From positions 154,932 through 218,931 of the forward strand of contig JACKOW010000008.1 of the NCBI GenBank assembly GCA_024234055.1: 64,000 nucleotides of DNA. Direction: 5' to 3'. A program made the translations under genes and the position numbers. Position 1 is the stretch's first letter. Every line of letters begins with the position of its first letter. Source of the stretch: Rhodanobacteraceae bacterium (lineage in GTDB: Bacteria > Pseudomonadota > Gammaproteobacteria > Xanthomonadales > SZUA-5). Of this stretch, positions 8,527 to 16,673 are shown piece by piece. Under the pieces are notes generated by a model. It was not told the DNA's origin, ran no database searches, and saw nothing but the letters and a program-made list of their open reading frames with translations.

Positions 8527-10365
8527 TCATACCCATGGCAAAGAGAGTCCGAAAAGCCAGCGGTCGAGCATCAATGGCTGCACCCATTCCTTTGGTTGCA
8601 GCCGGTCATATTGCTTAGCCGCCTCGTGATAACGGTCGAGATTCACGTAGTTGGCGATATCAGCAGGCCGTTTCAAAATCAGCGACTGATGAACCTCCGC
8701 TTTCCCGCCGTGCCCTCGAAGCAAATTTGCGGCTGGCGTCTTCGGACGATTCAAGACCGCATCCGGCAAGCGTCCGCGCATGGCCTCTCGAAGCAAATGC
8801 TTCTTGTGCATCAGTCCCAACTCTGGGTAACTCAACCTCGCCTCGATGACCCGAAGATCAAGAAACGGATCAGTGGCGCTGGGCAAGATCTGAAGTACAT
8901 CAGCCGAATCCATCTGCAGCACCCACGGATGCCACATCAGGGATGACCGTACATGACCGAAGGGCTGATTGCTTGACCAGCTCTTGCGATCAAGAAAATC
9001 TTCCCAATAATCCACCAGTCGCAGCCGCGCAACAAATTCCTTTGATATCCATTTCGGTAGTTCCGGGCGCGCTGCATCGGCAGCCTTGGTTGACTTGCCG
9101 CCTGATGGGAATCGAACTCGTTGGAACAGGCCTGTACCGAGTGACGGCCGCAATCCGTGCCGGAAATAAAGTAGCGAAGCGGCCTCTGCCGCAATTCGAA
9201 GTCCATATCTTCGGGCGGTGGCCAGCACATTGGGATTGCCAGAACACAATACGTTGTCACCGCCGTGGCCGTACAAGACGACATCAGAATGCTGAGCAGT
9301 GATTGAACGCGCCAGATTGCCGAATTCCGGAAACAAGTCCAAGGAAGGCACCGTTGAGCGAGAGATGGCCCCCAACGGCGTCGCTTGGGAATAGTCAAAC
9401 ACCTCGTGAGGATAGCCGAGTCGTTTGGCCACTTCGGAAGCGAATAGCGCCTCATCATCATCCCCGTCGGCAATGAACGTAAATGCCGAAACTGCCGTCG
9501 GCCCGCCGCCGGCCGACGCTGCGTCGGAACACAAGCCGGCTACTGCCGTCGAGTCGAGACCGCCGCTGAGCGCGATGGCTACGCGCCGATCTCGAACGCG
9601 ATCCGATACTGCGTTTGCAAGAACTTCCCGGAAATGCTCGCAGTAGTCATGCAGGCGGGGCAAGCGTAGCGCGGTTGACGATTCGGGAAAGGACCATGTG
9701 TGATCCCGAGTCAACTCACGACCGGCGATTGTGTTGAAACTGCCGGCAGCGACCTGGGATATGGATTTGTAGGGCGTGCGCTCATGATCGATGGCTGCGT
9801 GATACCCGACCAGCAGGAAGCCAGCGATAGCGAACTCATCGACTTCGGAGAGTGACGGATGCTTCGGAATCAGCGGCGACAGCTCTGACGACAGACGAAC
9901 GTCCTGTTCGTTCTGGCTGATGTAGAGCGTGCGAAGTCCCAGCGGTGAGGTTCCAAACCTGACCTTTCCGGTCTCCCCGTCATAAATGACGAAGGCATAG
10001 TCACCAAGGACGTGGTCTACAAGGCTCGCCCCCCATTTCAAGAAGGCTGCCAGTATCAGGTTCGCCGTATTGGCGCGGCTCAAGTCGCGCTCGCGGCGCA
10101 CGTCTCCGCAGCTCAACGCCCTGATCAACGAAGCTTTACCGTCGATCCGAGCGTCGCAAAGTACTGTCCAGCGTTCGCTTTCGAGACAATTTTCCTCCGG
10201 TCCAGACCAGCTCTCGGGCCCCGTCCAATACGTTCGATAGGCAAATCTCTTGTCGACAGTTCTGCCGCAGGCGCTACTGCCACTCGCTGACTGTCGCGAG
10301 CATGCCGGAGGAGGTGCTGTTGCTGGCAGCTCAGGGATAGGGGAATAGGAGAGCGAGAAGTGCAT
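8527..10365 (-). CDS. Lasso-peptide cyclase-like asparagine synthase homologue (McjC/LasC type)
   Basis: From the ATG at 10365 it encodes 612 residues. The first part resembles a glutamine-amidotransferase-like domain without the catalytic Cys2 (CDARIDGKASLI, then LGDYAFVIYDGETGKVRFG). The ATP pyrophosphatase domain has the PP-loop ALSGGLDSTAVAGL near residue 267 and VVLYGHGGDNVLCSGNP near 365, the GHGGD form shared with McjC and unlike ordinary AsnB. Family members adenylate an Asp/Glu side chain in a precursor peptide and close the macrolactam. It lies just after a lasso-leader-like precursor and a PqqD-type B1 gene. The frame stays open to a GTG at 10539, but that extension has no family similarity. 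The N-terminal about 40 residues also look atypical, so the true start or an indel is uncertain. Confidence 0.8.
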   Translation of the reverse strand: MHFSLSYSPIPELPATAPPPACSRQSASGSSACGRTVDKRFAYRTYWTGPESWSGPEENCLESERWTVLCDARIDGKASLIRALSCGDVRRERDLSRANTANLILAAFLKWGASLVDHVLGDYAFVIYDGETGKVRFGTSPLGLRTLYISQNEQDVRLSSELSPLIPKHPSLSEVDEFAIAGFLLVGYHAAIDHERTPYKSISQVAAGSFNTIAGRELTRDHTWSFPESSTALRLPRLHDYCEHFREVLANAVSDRVRDRRVAIALSGGLDSTAVAGLCSDAASAGGGPTAVSAFTFIADGDDDEALFASEVAKRLGYPHEVFDYSQATPLGAISRSTVPSLDLFPEFGNLARSITAQHSDVVLYGHGGDNVLCSGNPNVLATARRYGLRIAAEAASLLYFRHGLRPSLGTGLFQRVRFPSGGKSTKAADAARPELPKWISKEFVARLRLVDYWEDFLDRKSWSSNQPFGHVRSSLMWHPWVLQMDSADVLQILPSATDPFLDLRVIEARLSYPELGLMHKKHLLREAMRGRLPDAVLNRPKTPAANLLRGHGGKAEVHQSLILKRPADIANYVNLDRYHEAAKQYDRLQPKEWVQPLMLDRWLFGLSLPWV

Positions 10366-10755
10366 CAAGCCTGTACTGGCCGCGCAAGTGATGCGAACCG
10401 CTGACTCCCACGCATGGCAGAAGGACGTCGAAGCCCGACGGGAGGAGAAGCGAAGCGATAGCCTTTCCGAGAATCGCGGGGGCCACTGCCAAGATCGAGT
10501 GACAGCATTGAGACCGAGCGACAACCCATACGGGAACACAGCGCCAGTGCGACGCTTTCGTAGCGTTCATGGTAGTCGGCGCTTTCGGACGGATTCCCGT
10601 CGAACCTGGCCACTGGACCAATAGCCACGCCAACGGCCGCAAGTGGAAGCTTGCGGCCCGTTGAGCATTCAAGGCTGTTCAACCGAGCCGAACTGACTCG
10701 GCGCATCGCCTTCTGGGCCGGGGTCACGCCGTCAAGCGAGGGCCCGGCCCGAAGA
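10366..10755. other. 390-bp interval between precursor and cyclase with no confident gene
   Basis: Two minus-strand frames are open here. One (10365-10727, GTG start) includes VAIGPVARFDGNP, which looks like the start of an asparagine-synthase N-terminal domain, but in a different frame from the cyclase and about 75 residues too far away. The other (10331-10672) has a hydrophobic middle but no transglutaminase Cys or His-Ala-Trp motif. The stretch may hold a decayed 5' part of the cyclase, a lost B2 gene, or only leader RNA. Confidence 0.4.
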
Positions 10756-10893
10756 TCAGAAGGGAGAGGTCGTGAAGATCACCATGCCGTTCGACAAACC
10801 GTCGCCGTTGGTGCTGAGCTGCTGCATCTGCACGAAGTCCTTGGCGATGCCCAGATCCGTCACTACCGGCTTCGTGTACTCAGTCTTGTCCAT
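10756..10893 (-). CDS. Putative lasso-like RiPP precursor peptide
   Basis: A 45-residue peptide with a strong ribosome-binding site (AGGAGG, six bases before the ATG at 10893). Residues 6-15 read YTKPVVTDLG, fitting the lasso leader pattern Y-x2-P-x-L-x3-G with Val for Leu. Next comes KDFVQ, which lines up with the usual DLTQ end of such leaders. If the leader ends at Gln22, the core is MQQLSTNGDGLSN plus GMVIFTTSPF, 23 residues with Asp at core position 9, the correct place for a nine-residue macrolactam. The normally conserved Thr at position -2 would be Val. Thr and Ser close to the C-terminus are possible targets for the neighbouring HPr-kinase-like protein. Leader identity is fairly convincing; the core boundary is inference. 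Confidence 0.7.
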   Translation of the reverse strand: MDKTEYTKPVVTDLGIAKDFVQMQQLSTNGDGLSNGMVIFTTSPF

Positions 10894-11070
10894 GATCAAC
10901 CTCCTGTTGAGGCGATACTGCCCCTGTAACAAGATGCTACCCAGAAAACCGTGCTCCGTGCAAGCGCTCCGGGACATCTCGACCCACGAAGGATCCTGGT
11001 TCCAGCCGCATCAACCAGAGCACAGTGACGCATGCAGCCAAAACCAGCAGCCCACGGACCCATCCAATCG

Positions 11071-11337
11071 TCAGGCAGATTTAGTACGAACCAAGAAGCC
11101 CTCACGCTCGCACTTTTCAACGAAGGCCAGTACATCCGCCTCCAAGGTCGCCTGGTCTATGTCGTAATATTGCAGCAGCGCCGATGCTGCTCGCTGTGGG
11201 TCTCCAGCTTCGATGATTGCTTCAAGCATTTTGGAAGCGACGCTGTCCAGAGAAAAGAAGCGCTCATCGGAAAAGCGAAATACAACAACCTCCGGACCAA
11301 GCTTCTGCAGGACAACCTTCTCGCTCAATTTATACAT
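11071..11337 (-). CDS. PqqD-family RiPP recognition protein (lasso B1 type)
   Basis: 88 residues starting MYKLSEKVVLQKLGPEVVVF. The pattern of a three-stranded sheet (VVVFRFSDERFFSLDSVASKMLEAI) followed by helices (YYDIDQATLEADVLAFVEKCEREGFL) is that of PqqD/RRE proteins, whose winged-helix fold binds the YxxP leader of the precursor. It is a stand-alone domain, not fused to a leader protease as in McjB. Its start lies inside the last codons of the HPr-kinase-like gene (8-bp overlap), and the precursor follows 177 bp downstream, so all three are likely co-transcribed. The same family also occurs in HPr-kinase-linked systems of EPS loci, so leader recognition is a family-based inference. Confidence 0.85.
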   Translation of the reverse strand: MYKLSEKVVLQKLGPEVVVFRFSDERFFSLDSVASKMLEAIIEAGDPQRAASALLQYYDIDQATLEADVLAFVEKCEREGFLVRTKSA

Positions 11338-12271
11338 GGTCAGGCCTCAGGGGGATAAGTCCCAGTTCGCGAATGCAAGCAAGAACGTCAACTAGATCGC
11401 CATCCGATCGTCGCGGCCGAACGACTCGAAAGAAGGGCACGGAAGAGACGACCGACGCTAAAAATGCAAGTGCGTCTTCAAACTCCCACATCTTGACACC
11501 TATTTGCGGGATGAACAGCAGCTTGCGTGATTCGATCAAGGCCTCAGGCAAGGACATGCGCGTTATCGTGACGTCTTCGGCAAGGTCGGAAACCTCGAGC
11601 AACACCATTCCCTTGAGCATTGCCGATGCGACGCTATTGTCCGTGGACAACCCAATGATTGATTTTCTTTTCTCATCGCACTCGATCCCTACTATTGTTT
11701 GCTCCAGGGCGAGGGCTTGAACAGATCCTGAGAACAGCTTCAGCCCTCGCTCGGCAATACCCCAGATCAAAGGCGTACCGTTGCTGAACCTGATCAGACC
11801 CAAATCATCGGCAATCAATTTCCCGCCAGCATTGAACACCAGATTTGCAGCGGTCGTGGATTTGCCTGCCCCGGAAGGGCCAAAAAAAGCGAGCGCGCTT
11901 CCTCCGAAAGCTACGGCGCTCAGGTGCAACGGAAACAGCCCCCTCTGGGCGAGCATGATGGCGAATCCGGGACCATAAAGAAATCCCAGAAACGTTCGGA
12001 ATTCCACTTCATCCGGATCGTATTCAGCAAAAATGTGGGAACTATCTGTGACCGCAATCCTGCACTCACCCTTGAACTGGAACCACACTCCCTTCTCGCA
12101 GCTTGGCGTCCTGGCGATATCAAGGGAGTGCCGCTGCACGATCTGCACGCGGACATCAGGCTCACGACTATCGTCGATCGTCACCAAAGGAGTCAGCGGC
12201 ACATTCGACCAGATCCTAAGGCCCACCGCCTCATACACATATCCCTGTTTGACCGACATACGTATCATCAC
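11330..12271 (-). CDS. HPr-kinase-like protein (lasso K / HprK-related)
   Basis: About 313 residues from a GTG at 12271; ATGs at 12268 and 12259 (MSVKQGYVYEAVGLRIW) are equally plausible starts. The centre holds a Walker A loop, FFGPSGAGKSTTAANLVF, then GGKLIADDLGLI, matching the P-loop and following acidic motif of HPr kinase/phosphorylase-type proteins. True HprK has an N-terminal regulatory domain that is not evident here. Homologues in paeninodin-type lasso clusters phosphorylate a C-terminal serine of the precursor; others accompany PqqD proteins in EPS loci. The overlap with the B1 gene supports a joint role. The substrate is not proven. Confidence 0.78.
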   Translation of the reverse strand: MMIRMSVKQGYVYEAVGLRIWSNVPLTPLVTIDDSREPDVRVQIVQRHSLDIARTPSCEKGVWFQFKGECRIAVTDSSHIFAEYDPDEVEFRTFLGFLYGPGFAIMLAQRGLFPLHLSAVAFGGSALAFFGPSGAGKSTTAANLVFNAGGKLIADDLGLIRFSNGTPLIWGIAERGLKLFSGSVQALALEQTIVGIECDEKRKSIIGLSTDNSVASAMLKGMVLLEVSDLAEDVTITRMSLPEALIESRKLLFIPQIGVKMWEFEDALAFLASVVSSVPFFRVVRPRRSDGDLVDVLACIRELGLIPLRPDHV

Positions 12272-12440
12272 CCCACATCTACCAACGGCACCGGAAGCGG
12301 CAACGGGCCGTCAGTTATCGAGAAATTCAAGCAGGTTGTAGATCTTGAAATCACCCGCCACAGCCGACGAAGATGGCCCCAAAGCCCACGCTGGCGTCGA
12401 TACGGCCGTCGGCACCATGTGACATCAGCCTCAACATCCG

Positions 12441-13643
12441 TCAATCTGCGGAGCGACTCCGGACGGAAGAGGCCAACCGCGATCCAAAATGCATGCTGAG
12501 CGTAAAAGCCCGTACCAGACACATGCCAATCGCAGATCCTGAGAGCTGAGGCATCAGACGGTATTCGTTCTCGCCAGGACCCAATCGACTGACGGCCGCC
12601 TTCAGGTCATATCCCCGCGGGCGCTGCCACGCGAAGGCAAAATCTGGCTCCGTCGAAACAGATCTTGCCTTCAAGGATGCAGCTTCATCGTTGCTGAGAC
12701 CTACACGATACAAGCACTCCAACGTGAAAAGCGAAAGGTCAAGGCCCTCTAGACTGCCGCCTGCGGCGACAAGGGCCAGGTCCCGCTCCAGCTTGAATGC
12801 CTCATCGACAGTCCGCCGCAATCCCATATTCTCGGCCGCATGCGAAAGCGCCACACGGTCAGGATTGGAAAGAGTCTTGCAGAGACGGATGAGATCCATC
12901 ACCCAGTGCAGACAAGACCATCGGTGTCGCGAATGATGGAATATCATGTAGAGCGTATTCACGGGCTCTGCCAATCCAGGAAGATCGAACCCGCAAACCT
13001 TCGTCCTCGGGAAGTCGAGATCTGTTACCGCGGGAAAAATTATCGAGTGCTCGTCCAATGATTTATGCACCTCAATCTGCAACGCCCCCGGCCGCGACAT
13101 TTCCACAACCGCCGAGTATTTGCAGACGGCCGGAACCGGGTGTCCCACCCAGCGTTCATGACTGAATTGGTAGCCGCTCTCGAGGAGCTTCTCCACCACT
13201 TCGCGGACCCGCTCCGGCTCCACCAGAATATCTATATCGGAACTTTGACGAAGAAACTGTCCCCCATAGAGGGTTGCATCAATCAAACCGCCTTTCAATA
13301 CTGCGTATTTTATCTTTCCAGGCCCGAGGATTTTTTCTTCAAGTCGGCGCAATTCCAAGTGGCGGGAGAATGACAATCGCCGTTCACCGCGAGCCTCGGC
13401 TACGATGCTCGGGAGACTTGCGGACATCTCCCTTGCCGCCCCGGATTCAAAATAGTGTGCAGCCAGCGTGGAAATACGATTGCGAGCGACTAATTGCTGG
13501 AATCTGTCTATATCCACGCCTGCCAGGGTCGGCTTCTCGGATACGACGAACTCGGCGCTCGAGAGCTCGAAAAGAATCCGCAACATTTCCACAACTTCGA
13601 TACTTGGCGATATCACGGCCTGGTCGTCCTGAGAGTGCGGCAT
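12441..13643 (-). CDS. Nucleotidyltransferase family protein (NTP_transf_5-like)
   Basis: 400 residues. The core KYAVLKGGLIDATLYGGQFLRQ then SSDIDILVEPERVREVVEKLL carries the G-(S)-x-D-x-D type metal-binding motif (SSDIDIL, near residue 138) of the nucleotidyltransferase fold found in NTP_transf_5 proteins. Members recur next to HPr-kinase-like and PqqD genes, including in some lasso clusters, where a role in modifying the peptide or its phosphate has been suggested but is not settled. The start abuts the stop of the upstream ligase/polymerase with no spacer, and 169 bp separates it from the kinase. The family call is good; the reaction is unknown. Confidence 0.78.
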   Translation of the reverse strand: MPHSQDDQAVISPSIEVVEMLRILFELSSAEFVVSEKPTLAGVDIDRFQQLVARNRISTLAAHYFESGAAREMSASLPSIVAEARGERRLSFSRHLELRRLEEKILGPGKIKYAVLKGGLIDATLYGGQFLRQSSDIDILVEPERVREVVEKLLESGYQFSHERWVGHPVPAVCKYSAVVEMSRPGALQIEVHKSLDEHSIIFPAVTDLDFPRTKVCGFDLPGLAEPVNTLYMIFHHSRHRWSCLHWVMDLIRLCKTLSNPDRVALSHAAENMGLRRTVDEAFKLERDLALVAAGGSLEGLDLSLFTLECLYRVGLSNDEAASLKARSVSTEPDFAFAWQRPRGYDLKAAVSRLGPGENEYRLMPQLSGSAIGMCLVRAFTLSMHFGSRLASSVRSRSAD

Positions 13644-15032
13644 CTACGCTTGCATCCGTGCCATGCGGCCCCTGCTGATGCTGATCATTCTCGGAACTGC
13701 GAGCACAAAGCCGAGCTGAGTTCCAAGAATCATCAGCACAAATGGGTCGCCAAAGATTTGAGCTGCACCAATGAAGATCGGTACGTTGGCAGCGACGAAC
13801 GCCAGCATTCCAAGCGCGAGTTTGAACAACTCTGCGCTGTGGGCATTGGCCCTGGACAAGCAGCGTCGCGTCTGACGGGCAACGGCCACCGAGCAAAGAA
13901 CTGCCAGGATCAATCCCAATGGACCAAGTTCAAGCATGATACGGCCAAGTCCCCCCTCAGCCGATCCCTGCAGTGCAATACCGGCGACCTGGCCAGCGCC
14001 CTGGGCACCGGCGCCTGTTCCCAGACCGATGGGACCAGCTGCTACATAAGCCCATTTTATCGAAGTCAAGCCCAGTTTCTCGAAGCGGTCGTAGGCATCA
14101 CCGAAGGCCGTTTGCGAACGCTCGACATAAGGATTTGGCGCCACTGACTCCGGACTCATGGTCAGTGACCCCAGCGTGACCAACAGTCCCACCATGATGG
14201 CGGCAGCCACGGTTCGACGCGAGGAACGTCGTTTTTGATTCATCAAACCAATGAGGTATATGCCGGCAAAAATCACCATGATCGCCAGCGCCTTTCGGCG
14301 GCCGGTCAGGAGTATGGTGTAAAAAGCGTACACCACGATGAAAGGACACAGTACGCGCATTGCCGGCCGTTTGAAGGAAACCGCCAAGACCACCGAAAGA
14401 CAGGCAAGGGCTGCGGCGTGCCATGCCGCAACTTCTGGTGACCTGAGATATCCGCAATACAGGTCTACAACGCCAACGAGTTCGTGGTACACAACCATCT
14501 TTGCGCCACCGACCTGACCAAACAGTTCAGAGCTCACTCCGAGGTAGCTGGCAATCACGCCAAGCGTTAAAAGCAAGGCACAGACTACATAGATCATCAG
14601 AAATCGTCTGATGTCCTCTGGTTGACGTACGAATTGATACGCCACCCAGAGTGCCGGTATTGGCAAGAGATAGCTGAGCATTCCGATCATCGGCACCATC
14701 AGCGAACCGTATCTGATCAATGAATTCAGCGTCTGAATTCCGATCAAACAGACAAAACCGATGAGCAGCTTCCGGGTAGCGCTGCTGTCTCCAGCAAGCG
14801 GGCTCAACGTTGGTCGACCAAATCGTGCGATCGCTGCGAACAACGCCAGAGCGAATACCGCCACTGCGGCCAGCTGAACGAAGACTGGCTGTCCTTCGAT
14901 TGACTTGCGGATCGGCTCCTGAACGAAACCTACCGGAATGAACAGGAGAAATATGGCGCGCCAGCCTGCGTTTGCAAAGACCAGATAAGGCAGTGCAACC
15001 ACGACTGCCAGCATGATCAGTTCGCTGGTCAT
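13644..15032 (-). CDS. O-antigen ligase/polymerase-like membrane protein
   Basis: 462 residues, dominated by about a dozen hydrophobic segments starting with LIMLAVVVALPYLVFANAGW. Near residue 300 there is a large polar loop containing ERSQTAFGDAYDRFEKLGL, followed by more membrane spans; this is the layout of WaaL/Wzy-type proteins with one long periplasmic loop. Such proteins polymerise or transfer undecaprenyl-linked glycans at the periplasmic face. It is the first gene of the block leading into the nucleotidyltransferase and lasso-like genes, with no spacer after its stop. The family is diverse, so ligase versus polymerase cannot be decided. A second such protein is encoded at 51271-52719. 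Confidence 0.7.
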   Translation of the reverse strand: MTSELIMLAVVVALPYLVFANAGWRAIFLLFIPVGFVQEPIRKSIEGQPVFVQLAAVAVFALALFAAIARFGRPTLSPLAGDSSATRKLLIGFVCLIGIQTLNSLIRYGSLMVPMIGMLSYLLPIPALWVAYQFVRQPEDIRRFLMIYVVCALLLTLGVIASYLGVSSELFGQVGGAKMVVYHELVGVVDLYCGYLRSPEVAAWHAAALACLSVVLAVSFKRPAMRVLCPFIVVYAFYTILLTGRRKALAIMVIFAGIYLIGLMNQKRRSSRRTVAAAIMVGLLVTLGSLTMSPESVAPNPYVERSQTAFGDAYDRFEKLGLTSIKWAYVAAGPIGLGTGAGAQGAGQVAGIALQGSAEGGLGRIMLELGPLGLILAVLCSVAVARQTRRCLSRANAHSAELFKLALGMLAFVAANVPIFIGAAQIFGDPFVLMILGTQLGFVLAVPRMISISRGRMARMQA

Positions 15033-15151
15033 TTCAGGGCTGTCAGGTTGATCAAGTTGTGCATTTAAGCTTCAAGCACGCCTGTCTCGATCCGGTTGGC
15101 TACGCTCGATGGCAGACCTGGTGAACATGTGAAGAATTCAAAAGTCATGGG

Positions 15152-16366
15152 TCACCTGCTCGCAGGGAGACCGGCCAGTGCCTGTCTTAGTCCGTGCGTG
15201 CATTGTTCATAGCCCCACTGGCGGATGATTTCCAGACTGCGCCTTCCCATGGCCCGCATTCTATCTGGGTTGTCAATCATGGCATCAATGGCGGCGGCCA
15301 GTTGGTCGACATTCCCCGGCGGAAGTTGGAAGCCGTTCGCGCCATCGACGACAAGATCTTCACTGCAGCCCATTTCGGGCGAGGTGATCACCGGCAATCC
15401 GGCGCACATCACCTCATTGACTACCAGGCCCCAGGGTTCTGATTCTGACGCCAGTACAAAAATATCGGCAGCGGCATAAGCCATCGGCAATTCGCTTTGA
15501 TTCAGGAAGCCGGCGAAATGGGTATCGTCGAGGTTCAGTTCGGCCTGCAATGCCCGCAGGCGTGGCTCCATGGGGCCGGAGCCGACCACGTATAGCGCGA
15601 CACGTCGTCCGGTGGCCTGGAGTTTCGCGATGGCGTACATCAGCGTGTGAGGATGTTTGCGCTCAATCAATTTCGAGGCGTAGAGGACCACCGGTACGCC
15701 CTCTGGAAACCCCATAGTTGATCGATATTCCTGCCGTCTTGTTGCTACTGCGCTCACGGCTGCTTCGAAGCGCTCGTTATCGACGGCATAAGGGACCATG
15801 TGAATCTTGTCGTTCGGGACACCAGCCGCTTGATAATATTCACGATTACGCGTTCCAATGGCAAGAAGACCGTCCAGAGAACGAAATAACCGTCGGAGCA
15901 CGGTATCCCGGATGAATCGTCGCCAACTCGGCCGACTCAATGCCAGATGGGTTTCTCCGCGTAGCATGACAGGGAGTCCGATTGACTTCGCGGCCAGCAT
16001 GGCTACCCAACAGGCGGCGTAGCCATAACCATGCAGCCACAAGGCGTCGTAGCCCCCGCTTCGAATGTGTCTCCAGAGCTCCGGCACTATCATCGACCAG
16101 AATCCGCCGGGCGTTCTTCTGGTGGCGGCTTCACCCAGGTAGAGGTATTGGTACCCAGAGAGTAGATCAATGTCCCAGGTGACGGGCTTTGCGAAGCCTT
16201 CATCGACAGCGCCTCGCAAGCTGAAGTCCGAGCAATACAGGACCGTCAGTTCAATGTCGGGCATGTGGGTCGTCATGTACGCGTACATGGGCGCGAAGTA
16301 CTGAATCGGGTGCGTGTTCAGCACCGCCACTCGGAGCTTCCTCTTGGCGGTTTGCTCATGCTGCAT
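15152..16366 (-). CDS. Glycosyltransferase family 4
   Basis: A GT-B enzyme of about 404 residues from the ATG at 16366 (MQHEQTAKRKLRVAVL). The N-terminus VLNTHPIQYFAPMYAYM is typical of a GT4 subgroup. In the C-terminal half, VVLYASKLIERKHPHTL and FVLASESEPWGLVVNEVMC give the donor-binding ExxxxxGxxxxE element. The frame extends to 16483 but those extra residues show no similarity, so the shorter start is preferred with moderate certainty. It probably adds one sugar of the repeat unit on the cytoplasmic face. About 120 bp separates it from the next ligase/polymerase gene. Confidence 0.85.
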   Translation of the reverse strand: MQHEQTAKRKLRVAVLNTHPIQYFAPMYAYMTTHMPDIELTVLYCSDFSLRGAVDEGFAKPVTWDIDLLSGYQYLYLGEAATRRTPGGFWSMIVPELWRHIRSGGYDALWLHGYGYAACWVAMLAAKSIGLPVMLRGETHLALSRPSWRRFIRDTVLRRLFRSLDGLLAIGTRNREYYQAAGVPNDKIHMVPYAVDNERFEAAVSAVATRRQEYRSTMGFPEGVPVVLYASKLIERKHPHTLMYAIAKLQATGRRVALYVVGSGPMEPRLRALQAELNLDDTHFAGFLNQSELPMAYAAADIFVLASESEPWGLVVNEVMCAGLPVITSPEMGCSEDLVVDGANGFQLPPGNVDQLAAAIDAMIDNPDRMRAMGRRSLEIIRQWGYEQCTHGLRQALAGLPASR

Positions 16367-16673
16367 CGATTCCAGCCGCTCGGTATGCCCTGTCTGAATC
16401 ATTTCGACAACGCGCGCGTGGGCAGCAGCCAGGTGCGTGGTGTCAAGCGAGTCGGGTGGCCGACCCACCAGCAACGCGACCAATGGTCCGGCACCGCGTG
16501 GTCGTTTTCCTTGCTGGCGTCGTTCCAGCCGTTCGGCGTCGGACTGGGTTCGATACCGTGCTCAAGGCCGATCGCGAACGCCTTCATGGCAAGCTCGCCG
16601 GGGCAACCATCGTTCCTGAATTTGGTGGACCACAGCTTTGCCAACCTGGATTGTCGCGGCACGTCAGGCGGCA

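Noticed and set aside
8527..10365. Ordinary asparagine synthetase
   Set aside because: It lacks the Cys2 glutaminase start and has the GHGGD motif of McjC-like cyclases; the AsnB at 42822 has Cys2 and GLGGDELFGG, so the two are distinct.
10896..11135. 79-codon minus-strand frame overlapping B1 and the precursor leader region
   Set aside because: Overlaps the end of the B1 gene, has no ribosome-binding site and no family features.
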